This document shows positions 26,400-35,309 of a stretch of DNA of 39,753 nt, piece by piece. The position numbers and the translations under genes are program-made. This stretch comes from an uncultured Rhodopila sp. GTDB taxonomy: Bacteria; Pseudomonadota; Alphaproteobacteria; Acetobacterales; Acetobacteraceae. Location: positions 1-39,753 of the forward strand of contig CAIZFE010000052.1 of assembly GCA_903932145.1 (NCBI GenBank), in the 5' to 3' direction. Every line of letters begins with the position of its first letter. The first letter of the stretch is position 1. The notes under the pieces are model-generated. The model saw nothing but the letters and a program-made list of their open reading frames with translations, made no database searches and was not told where the DNA came from.

Positions 26400-29300
26400 T
26401 TAGGGAGCGATCCTGGCGGGCGCGTTGACCTGTTGGCGCAGGGCGTCAACAGACCCTTTGACTTCCGCCATGGCCGCAACGAGCGCGTCGGTTTGAGTCT
26501 GCGTTTGAGCCGCCGCGATCGACGCCGTGAGCGTGTCGGGCGTCGCGCCGGCCAAGTTCGTGAGAACGTCCAACACCCGGTTGAAATCGGCCGTGTACGC
26601 CGACCCTGTGCCGTTATACGCTTGTGACGTGGACAGCAGGGAGTCGGCGTAGGTCTGGATATTGGAAATAGAATTCCAGTCGCCGGCCGCCGCTGCGCCC
26701 GACACCGCGTTGAATTGGGACGACGCGAGGCCGTATTGAGACGCCGACGACAGCGGCGACGCCGCCCCGGTTTGCAGCTTCAGCACGTAGGACTCGAGCG
26801 AGGTCACCGAGGACGTGGCCGTCGCGGTCAGCTTGTCGTTGTAGGCCTGCTGGATCGCGAGTCGTTCCTCGCCGAGCGTGGTTTCCAGCTTTGCCATCTG
26901 GTCGGCGTAGCCCGCAGTCGTCACGTAGGCGTCGCCGAACGTGGCTTTGAGGGACAGGGACAGCGCCGCTTGTTCCGCGGCGCCGGCCGTATCGGCGTTG
27001 AACAGGGACGTTTTCAGCGCGTCCGCCGGGTTGCCGGATATCGTCGCCGCCGCTGCATCATATCGCGCCGTGTAACCGTTGTCGGTGGCGGCCGTCGCCG
27101 TCGCAAGCGCGTCGTTCGCCATCTTTACGGCCGATGTCCAGGCCGAAGACAGCGCGTCGGTGGACATGCCCACGAGTTTCGCGTTTGCGATCGCGTTCGT
27201 AAACGACGTGTTCAGGTTGTCCATGCTCGTCGTGAACGTGCCGTTCAGCGTCGGCGATTGGCCCATAGCAACCAACGCGGGGGCCGTCGTATTGACGAAC
27301 GTCTGCACCTGAGTCACGGCCGTTTCCAGGTCGGTAAGGTTCGCGAAATTGGCGCCCTGCAGCATTTGGTTTACGTATTGGTCGCTCGACGAGAACCCGA
27401 AATTCTGGAATTCGGTTTTGCCCGTGGTCGCGTTCGCGCTGTTTATGCTCGCGTAAAAGTTCGGGTCGTTCGGCGACGTGGCCGTGCCGATCCACTGAGT
27501 CCCGCCCGGGTTCGCGTTGCCCGGGGTGTTCGGGTTCGACAGCGCGCCGGCCGCGTTCGTGACCTTCAGCCCGTTCGCCGACAGGAAGGCGTTGACCGAC
27601 GAAATGTCGGAATTCGCTTGCGTGATATTCGGGGTATTGTCTTCGCCCTGAGACGGCGTGGCGCCGAGCGAAAGCAGCCCGTCGCCGGTAACGTCGATCC
27701 CCGCGCCTCCGTAAACGCTGGCCTTGTGAGGACCGATAAACCCGCCGCCCGCGCCGCCGAGCAATCCGCCCGCAACGCCGCCGATCAGCGCGCCGACAGG
27801 GCCGCCGACCATGAACCCCAGCGCCGCGCCCCCAAGGGCGCCCACGCCCGCGCCGATCAGCGGCGCGGGCCCCGTCGTGTTATTCCCCCGCTGGATCGCG
27901 CCGCCGAGCAGATCCCCGCCGACGAGGCCAATACCCACGCCCGCCGCGCCCGCCGCGAGACCCCCGCTTAGAGCCCCGGCCGCTATCGTCGGCCCGGCCA
28001 TTCCCGGCGCCACCGTGGCACCCGCACCAAACAAACCGCCTAGCCCTGTCACGGTGCCGTCAATACCGACGATGCCGCCGCCAGCGGTAAGCACTCCCCC
28101 CGCCCCGAAAGCCCCGGAAAGGCTGTAAGCGCCACTTACCCCGGAAATCAGGCTCGTCCCGCTCGACAGCGCCGACCCGCTAGAACCGCTAGACCCACCG
28201 CTCGACGACAGCGCCGACCCGACCGATCCGAGAGTCGCGGAACTTGTGCCGAGGGCAGAATTCAGAATCGGGTTGATGACGGCGAGTTTCAACACTTCCT
28301 GAAGGACGGACGCGATAACCGCCCGGGTCACGTTCCCCCAATTCACGGCCGCGCCGGTGCCAGACACAAACGAATTGGTGATCGCCTGGCCGACCTGATC
28401 GAACGCCTGAGTCAGCATCCCGGACACTGCGGATATGGCGGTCTGCTGTTCCTGTAGTTTGCTCGTCGCGTCGGCGATAGCCGCCGCGTTTGCGACCAGT
28501 TTGTCCTTTTCCGCGCCGACCAGTCCGGGGTAGAGGCTCAAAAGAACCTGTTTCTCTTTCATAATGGCGAGGTCGCGCGCCCGTATGTCGGCCGATTCGC
28601 CCAAAGTCGAAAGTTCTTCCTGCAAATACGCGAGTTGTTCCCGCTGCACCGATTCCGCCTGTGACGCTTTCGTTTGCTCCGCGAGGTCTGCGGTCGCGTA
28701 GGTCAACAGCCCGATTTGTGTGATTTCATCCGTCAACGCCGCCTTGATTCGCGGGTCCGTGGTGGCATCCGCCGACGCGCGCAGGGACTCGGTTAGCTTC
28801 ACGACCTTAGCGTCGAGGCTGGCGTAGTATTGATCGGCCGGACTCTGCGTTGCGGCTTGCGCCACGGCCGCCGCCGCAACGGCTTGGTCGTGGAGGTCGG
28901 AAACGATCTTCGCGCCCTTGTCCGCCTCTTGCGCGGCGTTTTTATTAAGGAGCGAGGCCGTCAGATCGTCGAGGCTTCCCGCGTATTTTCCCGCCGCCAG
29001 GGCCGCAGCCTGTGACGCCGCCGCAGCCTGTAGCCCGGCGACTCGACCCTGATCCGATGCACCCACGCCCGCGACAAGCGCCGTAGCCTCGGCGTTTAGC
29101 TTGGCGATCGTTTCGCCCATCGGGTTCTGCCACTTCTCGAGTGACGCTGTGGTGGCGTCGATACGGTCTTGAAACTTCTGGTATTCGGGCGTCCCTTCGC
29201 CGACAAGGGCTTGCATTTTTGTCAGGCGGTCTAGCGTGTCCTGCAAATCCTGCCCCGCCTGCGCGTTCTGAACCGAACCGGCTGGTGTAATGCCCGCCGT

Positions 29301-31019
29301 CGCGCGCAACGTGTTGTTGACATTCGCCTGCGAAACACCTGAAGCCTGAAGTTCGGCGGGCGTCGGCGCGGCCGGGCCGTACAGCCCGTTAAGGCTCGCG
29401 TCGCGTTGAGCGGCCGTGATCGGCGCGCCATATTGCTGCCCTCCCGATTCCACCACGGCCATACGTTGCCCGAGTGCTATCTGATCTGGCGTCAGTCCGA
29501 GAATTTGCCCCCAATATTCGATCTGACTCGCCACGTCCGCCGGGAGGCTCGACGCGTTCGCCGAGGATACTTTGGCGTTATAACTATCCGCCGCGGCCGG
29601 GTTTTTAGCGTAGCCGGTCGGCCCCATAGTATACGAACCCGCGATTTGCGAATTCGACGCCCCGCCCGCCGCAAGCTGCGCTATGTAAGTCATCCCCGCC
29701 GCTATGTTGGCGTCCTGAGTGCTGACATTGCTATACCCAAGCCCGGCCGCCGTCGCCGGGTTGATCTGCATAACGCCGACCGCCTGTTGCCCGTCCGCCT
29801 GGACCGGTCCGAGTAGCGGTTGCCTTCCCGTCGCGTCGGGCGTGAGCGCCGCCACGCCTGAAGGCACGCCGCTTGACCACCGCGCTTGATCCGCTACGTG
29901 CGCCGCCGCGATTTGTTCGGCGAGGCTTTTATACGCGTCAACGAGCGGATTTACGGACATGCGCAGGCGGTCGAGTAGCAGGGCTTGCGCCGCCGCTGTG
30001 TCACCTGATTTTTCAAGGTGGGATATCAGGGATACCGTCGTGTCGTCGAGGTATCGGAAACCCTGATCCGCCAGGATCTTCGCCTCGGCCGCCGGGTCTT
30101 TCAGCGCGTCGGCGACAACCTTAGCGCCGGCCGCCAAGTCTGTTCCCATCGCCGTCGCGAGGCGCCCGGAAAGCTGTATCAGTTCTTGCATTTGCGCCGC
30201 ATCGGATGCGCCGCCGAAATTCGCAACGCCCGCTATCGACCCGGCCGCCAGCAGCGTGTCCGCTTTTGTCGCGCCCGCTACGCCCCCGGTGATATCCACG
30301 GCCGACCGTGCCGCAAGCGCGACGTTGGCGTAGTTTGCCGTGGTCAACGCGAGGCTTTTGTTCAACGTTTGAAACGCGGTGTTCGCCTGCATGGCCCCGT
30401 ACACCATGTAACCGCCAACCGCCACAGCGGCGACGCCGAGTCCAATCATCGCGCCGGTGCCGGTCAGCAGGCCCGCGCCGAGAGACGCGATTGCGCTTTG
30501 AGCGGTCGCCGACCGCTCCGCCAGGACCATCATTGACCCGGGTAGCCGGGTGTAATTTCCGGTCAGGGCTTCGTGACCCATGACGATAAGTTCACGGGTT
30601 ATGCTCGCGTGCGCGCCCGACGCCCTGCCCGACGCTGCCGCCGCCCGATCGTTCGAGGCGGACATGGAATCGTTGGCAGGCCCGGCCGCGTTCGTCGCCG
30701 CTGTCAGGGCCATAACCCGCGCTGCGGCCGCGTCAACCACGGCGTTGCGTTGGTCTAAAGTCTTGGACCCGTTCGCTACGGCCGCGTCCATCGTCGCGGT
30801 CGCCGATGTCAGAGTCGCTTGTGCCGCCGCCAGTTTGTTCGCCGCGACGGTCGCCGGGTCGAACCTGCGCACCAGCGTATCGGCGGAAGGCCCGGCTTTC
30901 GTTACGGCCGTTGTCAGATTATCGGCCGCGTCGGCGGCCTTGTTCAACGCAGCCGTGGCTGCGTTCGCGCCAGCGGACATATTGTCTTCGAATGTCGCGC
31001 TCAGTATCGCGTCAACCAC
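26400..31019 (-). CDS. Phage tail tape measure protein with lytic-transglycosylase-like region
   Basis: 1,539 residues from a GTG start with GGGGAGGGG upstream. It sets tail length during assembly and may help DNA cross the cell envelope. The N-terminal 140 residues are Ala-rich helices. Residues 145-370 match the prophage tail-length tape measure domain (GHEALTGNYTRLPGSM, the membrane-like GAMIGLGVAAVAVGGYMVYG, ALKDPAAEAKILADQG). Residues 400-485 resemble a soluble lytic transglycosylase (AVGVMQINPATAAGLG and SYTMGPTGY), but no catalytic Glu precedes them; an ESGGQQYG motif instead lies at 524. Residues 880-920 resemble the lambda-type end (VLQEVLKLAVINPILNSALG), followed by Gly/Ser-rich repeats and a glycine-zipper stretch at about 1,060-1,100. 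It is upstream of the capsid gene in the leftward operon, the reverse of the usual order. Confidence 0.88.
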   Translation of the reverse strand: MVDAILSATFEDNMSAGANAATAALNKAADAADNLTTAVTKAGPSADTLVRRFDPATVAANKLAAAQATLTSATATMDAAVANGSKTLDQRNAVVDAAAARVMALTAATNAAGPANDSMSASNDRAAAASGRASGAHASITRELIVMGHEALTGNYTRLPGSMMVLAERSATAQSAIASLGAGLLTGTGAMIGLGVAAVAVGGYMVYGAMQANTAFQTLNKSLALTTANYANVALAARSAVDITGGVAGATKADTLLAAGSIAGVANFGGASDAAQMQELIQLSGRLATAMGTDLAAGAKVVADALKDPAAEAKILADQGFRYLDDTTVSLISHLEKSGDTAAAQALLLDRLRMSVNPLVDAYKSLAEQIAAAHVADQARWSSGVPSGVAALTPDATGRQPLLGPVQADGQQAVGVMQINPATAAGLGYSNVSTQDANIAAGMTYIAQLAAGGASNSQIAGSYTMGPTGYAKNPAAADSYNAKVSSANASSLPADVASQIEYWGQILGLTPDQIALGQRMAVVESGGQQYGAPITAAQRDASLNGLYGPAAPTPAELQASGVSQANVNNTLRATAGITPAGSVQNAQAGQDLQDTLDRLTKMQALVGEGTPEYQKFQDRIDATTASLEKWQNPMGETIAKLNAEATALVAGVGASDQGRVAGLQAAAASQAAALAAGKYAGSLDDLTASLLNKNAAQEADKGAKIVSDLHDQAVAAAAVAQAATQSPADQYYASLDAKVVKLTESLRASADATTDPRIKAALTDEITQIGLLTYATADLAEQTKASQAESVQREQLAYLQEELSTLGESADIRARDLAIMKEKQVLLSLYPGLVGAEKDKLVANAAAIADATSKLQEQQTAISAVSGMLTQAFDQVGQAITNSFVSGTGAAVNWGNVTRAVIASVLQEVLKLAVINPILNSALGTSSATLGSVGSALSSSGGSSGSSGSALSSGTSLISGVSGAYSLSGAFGAGGVLTAGGGIVGIDGTVTGLGGLFGAGATVAPGMAGPTIAAGALSGGLAAGAAGVGIGLVGGDLLGGAIQRGNNTTGPAPLIGAGVGALGGAALGFMVGGPVGALIGGVAGGLLGGAGGGFIGPHKASVYGGAGIDVTGDGLLSLGATPSQGEDNTPNITQANSDISSVNAFLSANGLKVTNAAGALSNPNTPGNANPGGTQWIGTATSPNDPNFYASINSANATTGKTEFQNFGFSSSDQYVNQMLQGANFANLTDLETAVTQVQTFVNTTAPALVAMGQSPTLNGTFTTSMDNLNTSFTNAIANAKLVGMSTDALSSAWTSAVKMANDALATATAATDNGYTARYDAAAATISGNPADALKTSLFNADTAGAAEQAALSLSLKATFGDAYVTTAGYADQMAKLETTLGEERLAIQQAYNDKLTATATSSVTSLESYVLKLQTGAASPLSSASQYGLASSQFNAVSGAAAAGDWNSISNIQTYADSLLSTSQAYNGTGSAYTADFNRVLDVLTNLAGATPDTLTASIAAAQTQTQTDALVAAMAEVKGSVDALRQQVNAPARIAP

Positions 31020-31164
31020 TGACCAAACCCCTCCCCGGCCTCGTCAATGCTCGATGCCCGGTAGATGAAAATACTAAAAATCGTTAGCCCGAAATGTAAT
31101 GCACGCAGATAAACCCCCGCCATTTACATTCGGATTTTGCCTATCCGATTTGACCCGGCCAGGA

Positions 31165-31605
31165 CTAAGTATATTTTTGGAATACTGTTAGGGGCGTTGC
31201 GTCGCGCTCGCCACGCATGTCAGGCAGGCGGAGGCGGAACGGAACAACCACGGGCTTTAGCCAGCTTGTCGAATCAACCTCGGCTTCGGCGGCGTAACAC
31301 GGGCCGCATCGGCGGTTGGCCGCCGATTCAGAAGGGAACGTGTTTCCGCACATAAGGCAGGTTCGATCCTTTGCCTGGCCGGTTCGTGCTTCTATGCGGG
31401 CGATCTTCTCGGCGGTAAGATATGCTCGATGCGTGATCGTGTAAAACCGTGCTCGACACGTGGGGCCACTCGGCCGGCCCAACTGGACCGCAATATCTCG
31501 CCAAGGGACTGCCTTTGCCCTCGCGGCCAGGAGGTCAATGTCGTCCTGCTTCGACCAAAGGCGGCCGTCGGTGCCGCGCCACCCGGCTGTTCCGTCTAGC
31601 GGCAC
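31165..31605 (-). CDS. SANT/Myb-like DNA-binding protein with zinc ribbon
   Basis: A 146-residue protein from a GTG codon. Residues 14-60 form a SANT/Myb-like helix set (WSKQDDIDLLAARAKAVPW, RDIAVQLGRPSGPTCRARF), a pattern also used by phage DNA-recognition proteins. Residues 83-105 hold a zinc ribbon, C-L-M-C...C-G-P-C (two C-x-x-C pairs 15 residues apart). A basic, Pro-containing tail follows. It lies between the probable small terminase and the tape measure gene. It could be a transcription regulator of the late operon or a partner of the terminase; neither is shown. Confidence 0.65.
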   Translation of the reverse strand: MPLDGTAGWRGTDGRLWSKQDDIDLLAARAKAVPWRDIAVQLGRPSGPTCRARFYTITHRAYLTAEKIARIEARTGQAKDRTCLMCGNTFPSESAANRRCGPCYAAEAEVDSTSWLKPVVVPFRLRLPDMRGERDATPLTVFQKYT

Positions 31606-31761
31606 GGCACCAAAGCCCTTGTTATGTGAGTGCCGATTTTGTCTCTGCCATGCCCGTCTAGCCAGTCAGATTCGGGCCGCGCCGCCCGCATACCCCGCGT
31701 CTTACTCGCGAGCGTGTCGGCAAGAACGGCGGCGGTTGCCCCTTGGCCTCTCAGGTTGAGC

Positions 31762-32217
31762 CTAAGCCGTCTCCCAAGGCTTTAGCTTGCGTTTCCCGGT
31801 CTTGGGGTCTACCGAGGCCGCCGCGTTGAACCCTTCGTGCTTGATCGAGGCTGTGGACGGTTGCCAGCGGGACTGGATCGTCAACCGCAGCTTGGTTGCC
31901 AGCGAGGACGCGCCACGCTGTTCTCTGTCCTGCATCTTCAGCATCGCGTTGAGTTTGACGAGATCGACCGGATCGACAGCCTGCGCCTCAGTGATGCGCG
32001 CAGCTAACCACCGCCCCATAGCGACAGCCCGGCACATACCCTCGAGCAACGGAATCGTGTCGCTCGTAAACCAATCCGCCGGCTTGCTTTCAATAACGCT
32101 GTCCCAAATCTCGCGCTGTTCCGGCGTCAGGATTGAATCAGGCTCGACCGCCCGCTTCAGCATCGCTGGGGGCGCCACCTGCAGGGATGTGATTGATTTC
32201 CTGCCGCGCTGCTTCAC
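31762..32217 (-). CDS. Probable phage terminase small subunit
   Basis: 151 residues from a GTG at 32217, chosen because GGAG stands seven bases upstream and the protein then begins VKQRGRKSITSLQV, as small terminases often do. The body has the helical LTPEQREIWDSVIESKPADWFT and LLEGMCRAVAMGRWLAARITEA blocks and the end ASSLATKLRLTIQSRWQP, a pattern I associate with P27/Terminase_4-type small subunits. The last residues are basic. No large terminase follows. In PICI satellites a lone TerS diverts the helper's large terminase to the satellite DNA. The family assignment is from memory and needs a profile search. Confidence 0.6.
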   Translation of the reverse strand: MKQRGRKSITSLQVAPPAMLKRAVEPDSILTPEQREIWDSVIESKPADWFTSDTIPLLEGMCRAVAMGRWLAARITEAQAVDPVDLVKLNAMLKMQDREQRGASSLATKLRLTIQSRWQPSTASIKHEGFNAAASVDPKTGKRKLKPWETA

Positions 32218-32598
32218 TGTCGATCTCCGGATAGGGTTATACCGGAATTGTAACATGCCAATCGATGGGCCGTACATTGCTATTTTTGATTAGGTTTGTG
32301 GTAAGGGAGCCATGCAACGGAAAGCGCGCTCATCGTCGTCGAGTTGGACACCCCCTGGCCCCCGACAGACATGGCCGTGCCGCCCGCCCCAGCCCCGCCC
32401 ACGGTGCCGGTCATCGGCCGAGGCTCCAATGGTGCGCCGGGTCCAGAGGCCGCCCTGACGCGTGCGGTGTCGTGGCGGCCTCGGGTACGTTCGGCGCGCG
32501 GGTCGCTTTGCTGAATTTGCCGCGCCATTGCCGATTTGCCGCGCGACGGCGATTGCCCATTTGAACCGTCGGCCGATTACCCGAGGGGCTCGTCCAAA

Positions 32599-32836
32599 GG
32601 TGAAGTGGTGAAGTGGTGAAGCGTGGTGAAGCGTTTTCCAGTGACGCCACCGCGCGGCGCAGGCGCAGGCGGGCGCGTGGAGTGGACGATGATCGTTATG
32701 GTTCACCACTTTCACCACTCGTTGCGTATTGATATTTACATATCAATTAGAACAACAAGTTATATAAAAATTTTGCCGCAAAGCGTGGTGGATTACGCCC
32801 CGGTCACGATTCACCACCGATTCACCCCGGTTCACC
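32599..32836. other. Putative replication origin: GGTGAA iterons flanking an AT-rich palindrome
   Basis: GGTGAA occurs four times on the plus strand at 32599, 32607, 32615 and 32625 (spacing 8, 8, 10). TTCACC, its reverse complement, occurs five times at 32702, 32711, 32810, 32821 and 32831. Most copies extend to GTGGTGAA. Between the sets is an AT-rich block (about 32720-32775) with the palindrome ATTGATAT-TTAC-ATATCAAT at 32728-32747. From memory, the phage P4 alpha protein binds type I iterons with consensus GGTGAACAG, which contains the same hexamer. The gene for an alpha-like primase-helicase is 170 bases away, so this is the best candidate for its ori. Confidence 0.7.
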
Positions 32837-32894
32837 ACAGCCAATGTGTTTTAGGGATCGCGGAATGTAGCGCGCGGCGGGGGTCGAACCTACC

Positions 32895-32929
32895 GCCCCA
32901 AGGACGACACCCTCGCCGGTCCTTGGGGC
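32895..32929. repeat. 11-bp hairpin with tRNA-like flanks
   Basis: GCCCCAAGGAC and GTCCTTGGGGC arms with a 13-base loop. On the minus strand it is preceded by GATGGGTAGAG (D-arm-like) and followed by GGTAGGTTCGACCCC (T-arm-like). The stem is too long for an anticodon arm, so it is not a normal tRNA. Confidence 0.6.
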
Positions 32930-33005
32930 AACTCTACCCATCGCCATCATGCCCCGCGTCGGTTCGTGCAAAAGCACGAGCCGAGTCCGCGGCGGAGCCT
33001 ACTTG

Positions 33006-35309
33006 TCAGTGTAGCAAGGCGACAATATCCGAGGCTTCCGCCGAGGGCATCGCTGAGTCCGCCGATGTGAAACCCACGCCGCGCATATGCCAAACGCCCC
33101 TTATCGCCGTGTCTTTGACGGAAGGAAACGCCCGACGCAACGACTCGTAAAAGTCCCGGGATGTAGGCGCGGGTTCGCCGTTCGCCCGGATCCATCGAGC
33201 GAAATCGTTAAACAGATCGGCGCGCTTTTCCCGATAACCTTCGCCAACCTCGAGACGTTCGGCCGCCCATGCGCCAAGCGAGTCCTGTTCTTCGAAATAC
33301 GCCGCCGACGCCTTCGTCACGGCATCGCACGTACCGAGTCCGTCGCGCTGCCAAGCCAGACACCCGTCGATAACCCATCGCAGAATCGCCGGATATTCGG
33401 CAACGAGCCGAGCCTTCAAAGTCTCGTCGCGGCGCGGCGGTTTGTGACGGAACGGAACGACACGGAGTCGGCGTTCCATACCTGATGACTGTCCGCGTAT
33501 ATTTGGCGCGTGATTCCCCGTAATGAGGATCTTATATTGAGGCTTGTAATTGAAGGGCTCGCCTCGCGGCTTGCGCGCCGACACTGCCCCTTCGTTGCCG
33601 GTCAATTCCTTTAGGGCTGATTCTGCCCACGCCGACCCGCGTTCCGTCTCGGAAGCCATCGCGAGACGAGCCCCGGCCAGGGCCGCCCGATAGTATTCGG
33701 CCTTATCCGACGCCTTCGCCGAAAACATTTCGGCCGGGGCCTGTATGCCGTAGTCCATGAGGATATTCATGAACGCACCGAATAGCGTTCCTTTTCCGGT
33801 GCCGCCCTCTCCGAAGGCGAATGCCAACATTTCCTCGGATATATCGCCTGTTAGACAGTAGCCTAAAAATCGCTGAATCCAGGCCATCAATGACGTGTCA
33901 CCGTTCGTTGCCGAGGCCAGGAACGCTAGCCATAACGGCGCGGCCGTGCCCGGTTCTGAGGGCGCGACTGCCGTCTGCTTGGCGATCATGCGCCTTGGGT
34001 CGGCAGGGAGAAGCCGGCCGGTGCGAAGATCCACCACGCCGCCCGGAACGCCAAGCAACCACGGATCGGTGTCCCAAATAGCCGAGGAACAAGCGAGTCG
34101 CGGGTCGATCCTCGCAAGCTGCTCAACCGACGAAATAAACGAGCGCGTGGCCATCGCTTTATCGAGCCCTCCCAACAAAGCGCGTGCCTGACGGACATAC
34201 TCGGCAATCGCCGCAAACGCCTTACCTGTTTCGTCCCGACGCCAGACGCCGGCTGCACGATCCCAAAGGCACCACCCCTTATCCGAGTGGTCATATCTCA
34301 TTACGTCCGGGTTGTCCTTCGCGAAGCCCCGTGCCACGTCAACTTCGGTCGCCTCGGAAACAGAGGGCTCGCGCGCAGTCCGCATCGGCGCCGTTAACGT
34401 TGTCAACGGGTTATCAGGCTCCGGCGGTAACGCGCCGAATTCGGCAGACGCCGCCGCCAATGCGAATCGGGTCACGTCGGCGCCGAGTTTACCCGCGAGT
34501 CCGAGCAGATGCCGCCACCCCGAAATGTCACGGTCGCGGTGCGACCAGTCGTCGTCCCACCGTGCACGTTCGCCTGCGTAATCCGTGGCGTCTGCCGAAT
34601 CCCACCGCGCCGACCACTCGGCCGCCGCGTCGTAAACCGGCGCCGGGTCGTCCAGCAGGTTCAGCGCCTCGAGCGATCGAACGCAGCCCTGCACCGCCAG
34701 GTTTACCGCGGTGTAGTCATCGCGTGTCGTCTCGGCGGGGTTGGGCATGGACGCCAGCAGGTCGAGCAGCGTAGCGGCATCGGGAGGGGCCAGGTCGGCG
34801 GCGTTCGGTACCGGCGTGTTGGGGTTCGTCCTGCGTAACGCCTCGATCAGCAGCCAATCCGGCCACGCGGCCCAAACGTCGCCTTCTGAGCGGAGTCCGT
34901 GTTGATCCCATGCCACCGCGTACCCGCCGTCGCCGCGAACGTCCACGCCGGGCGCGATACGCGACGCCGAGTTGCCCATGCCAGGCGTGTGTTTGAGTCG
35001 GAAATGAACGCCGCCCGATCGCGTGTGAATTCGTTGCGTAGGGGGTAATCGCGCCAAGTTTTCCCTTAACCACTCGTCGCCGCCGGATCGAGGATCTATG
35101 TCCAAAACATCCATACCCGATGCCGCGCCGGTCGGAATCCCCACAAGCAGGGCCGAAGGGTTGGCAAACATTCTACGAATCACGGCCGGGTCAGTCGAGG
35201 CGTCACGGAAGCTGCCTTCTTGGCAGGGCCTCTTGTTTAGGCGCAAAGGAAATACGGGGATACCAAGCGAAGCCAAATGCAAAGCTGAATCTAAGGTCGA
35301 TGATCTCAT
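33006..35309 (-). CDS. P4-alpha-like primase-polymerase / SF3 helicase (bifunctional replication protein)
   Basis: A 767-residue replication protein, close to the length of P4 alpha. Domains: an N-terminal primase-polymerase (about 1-170) with the catalytic D-I-D-P at 70-73 and the S-G-G-V-H-F strand near 100; a middle linker; a D5_N-like region (about 340-490); and an SF3 helicase with Walker A GEGGTGKGT at 500-508, sensor strand KILITGNHAPN near 595 and Arg-finger block GMERRLRVVPF near 615. The ATG at 35309 was chosen because it overlaps the stop of the upstream gene as ATGA. It primes and unwinds DNA at the nearby GGTGAA origin, by analogy with P4. It appears intact. Confidence 0.88.
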   Translation of the reverse strand: MRSSTLDSALHLASLGIPVFPLRLNKRPCQEGSFRDASTDPAVIRRMFANPSALLVGIPTGAASGMDVLDIDPRSGGDEWLRENLARLPPTQRIHTRSGGVHFRLKHTPGMGNSASRIAPGVDVRGDGGYAVAWDQHGLRSEGDVWAAWPDWLLIEALRRTNPNTPVPNAADLAPPDAATLLDLLASMPNPAETTRDDYTAVNLAVQGCVRSLEALNLLDDPAPVYDAAAEWSARWDSADATDYAGERARWDDDWSHRDRDISGWRHLLGLAGKLGADVTRFALAAASAEFGALPPEPDNPLTTLTAPMRTAREPSVSEATEVDVARGFAKDNPDVMRYDHSDKGWCLWDRAAGVWRRDETGKAFAAIAEYVRQARALLGGLDKAMATRSFISSVEQLARIDPRLACSSAIWDTDPWLLGVPGGVVDLRTGRLLPADPRRMIAKQTAVAPSEPGTAAPLWLAFLASATNGDTSLMAWIQRFLGYCLTGDISEEMLAFAFGEGGTGKGTLFGAFMNILMDYGIQAPAEMFSAKASDKAEYYRAALAGARLAMASETERGSAWAESALKELTGNEGAVSARKPRGEPFNYKPQYKILITGNHAPNIRGQSSGMERRLRVVPFRHKPPRRDETLKARLVAEYPAILRWVIDGCLAWQRDGLGTCDAVTKASAAYFEEQDSLGAWAAERLEVGEGYREKRADLFNDFARWIRANGEPAPTSRDFYESLRRAFPSVKDTAIRGVWHMRGVGFTSADSAMPSAEASDIVALLH

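Larger units (their letters stand above)
32218..33005. other. Gene-free region holding the putative replication origin
   Basis: About 790 bases without a convincing gene between the primase and TerS genes. It contains the GGTGAA iteron array (32599-32836), an AT-rich block with an 8-bp palindrome, a strong 11-bp hairpin with tRNA-like flanks (32895-32929) and a second hairpin with a four-base loop (32960-32983) just beyond the primase stop. Open frames on both strands are not protein-like. Confidence 0.6.

Noticed and set aside
26715..27971. 418-codon plus-strand frame inside the tape measure gene
   Set aside because: Arg-rich antisense shadow of the Gly/Ala/Ser-rich tape measure.
32599..32836. 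CRISPR array from the repeated GGTGAA units
   Set aside because: Units are six to eight bases, spaced 8-11 bases and in both orientations; there are no long repeats with unique spacers and no cas genes.
32875..32962. tRNA gene on the minus strand
   Set aside because: D-like and T-like pieces exist, but the central stem is 11 bp with a 13-base loop and no matching acceptor strand is formed.
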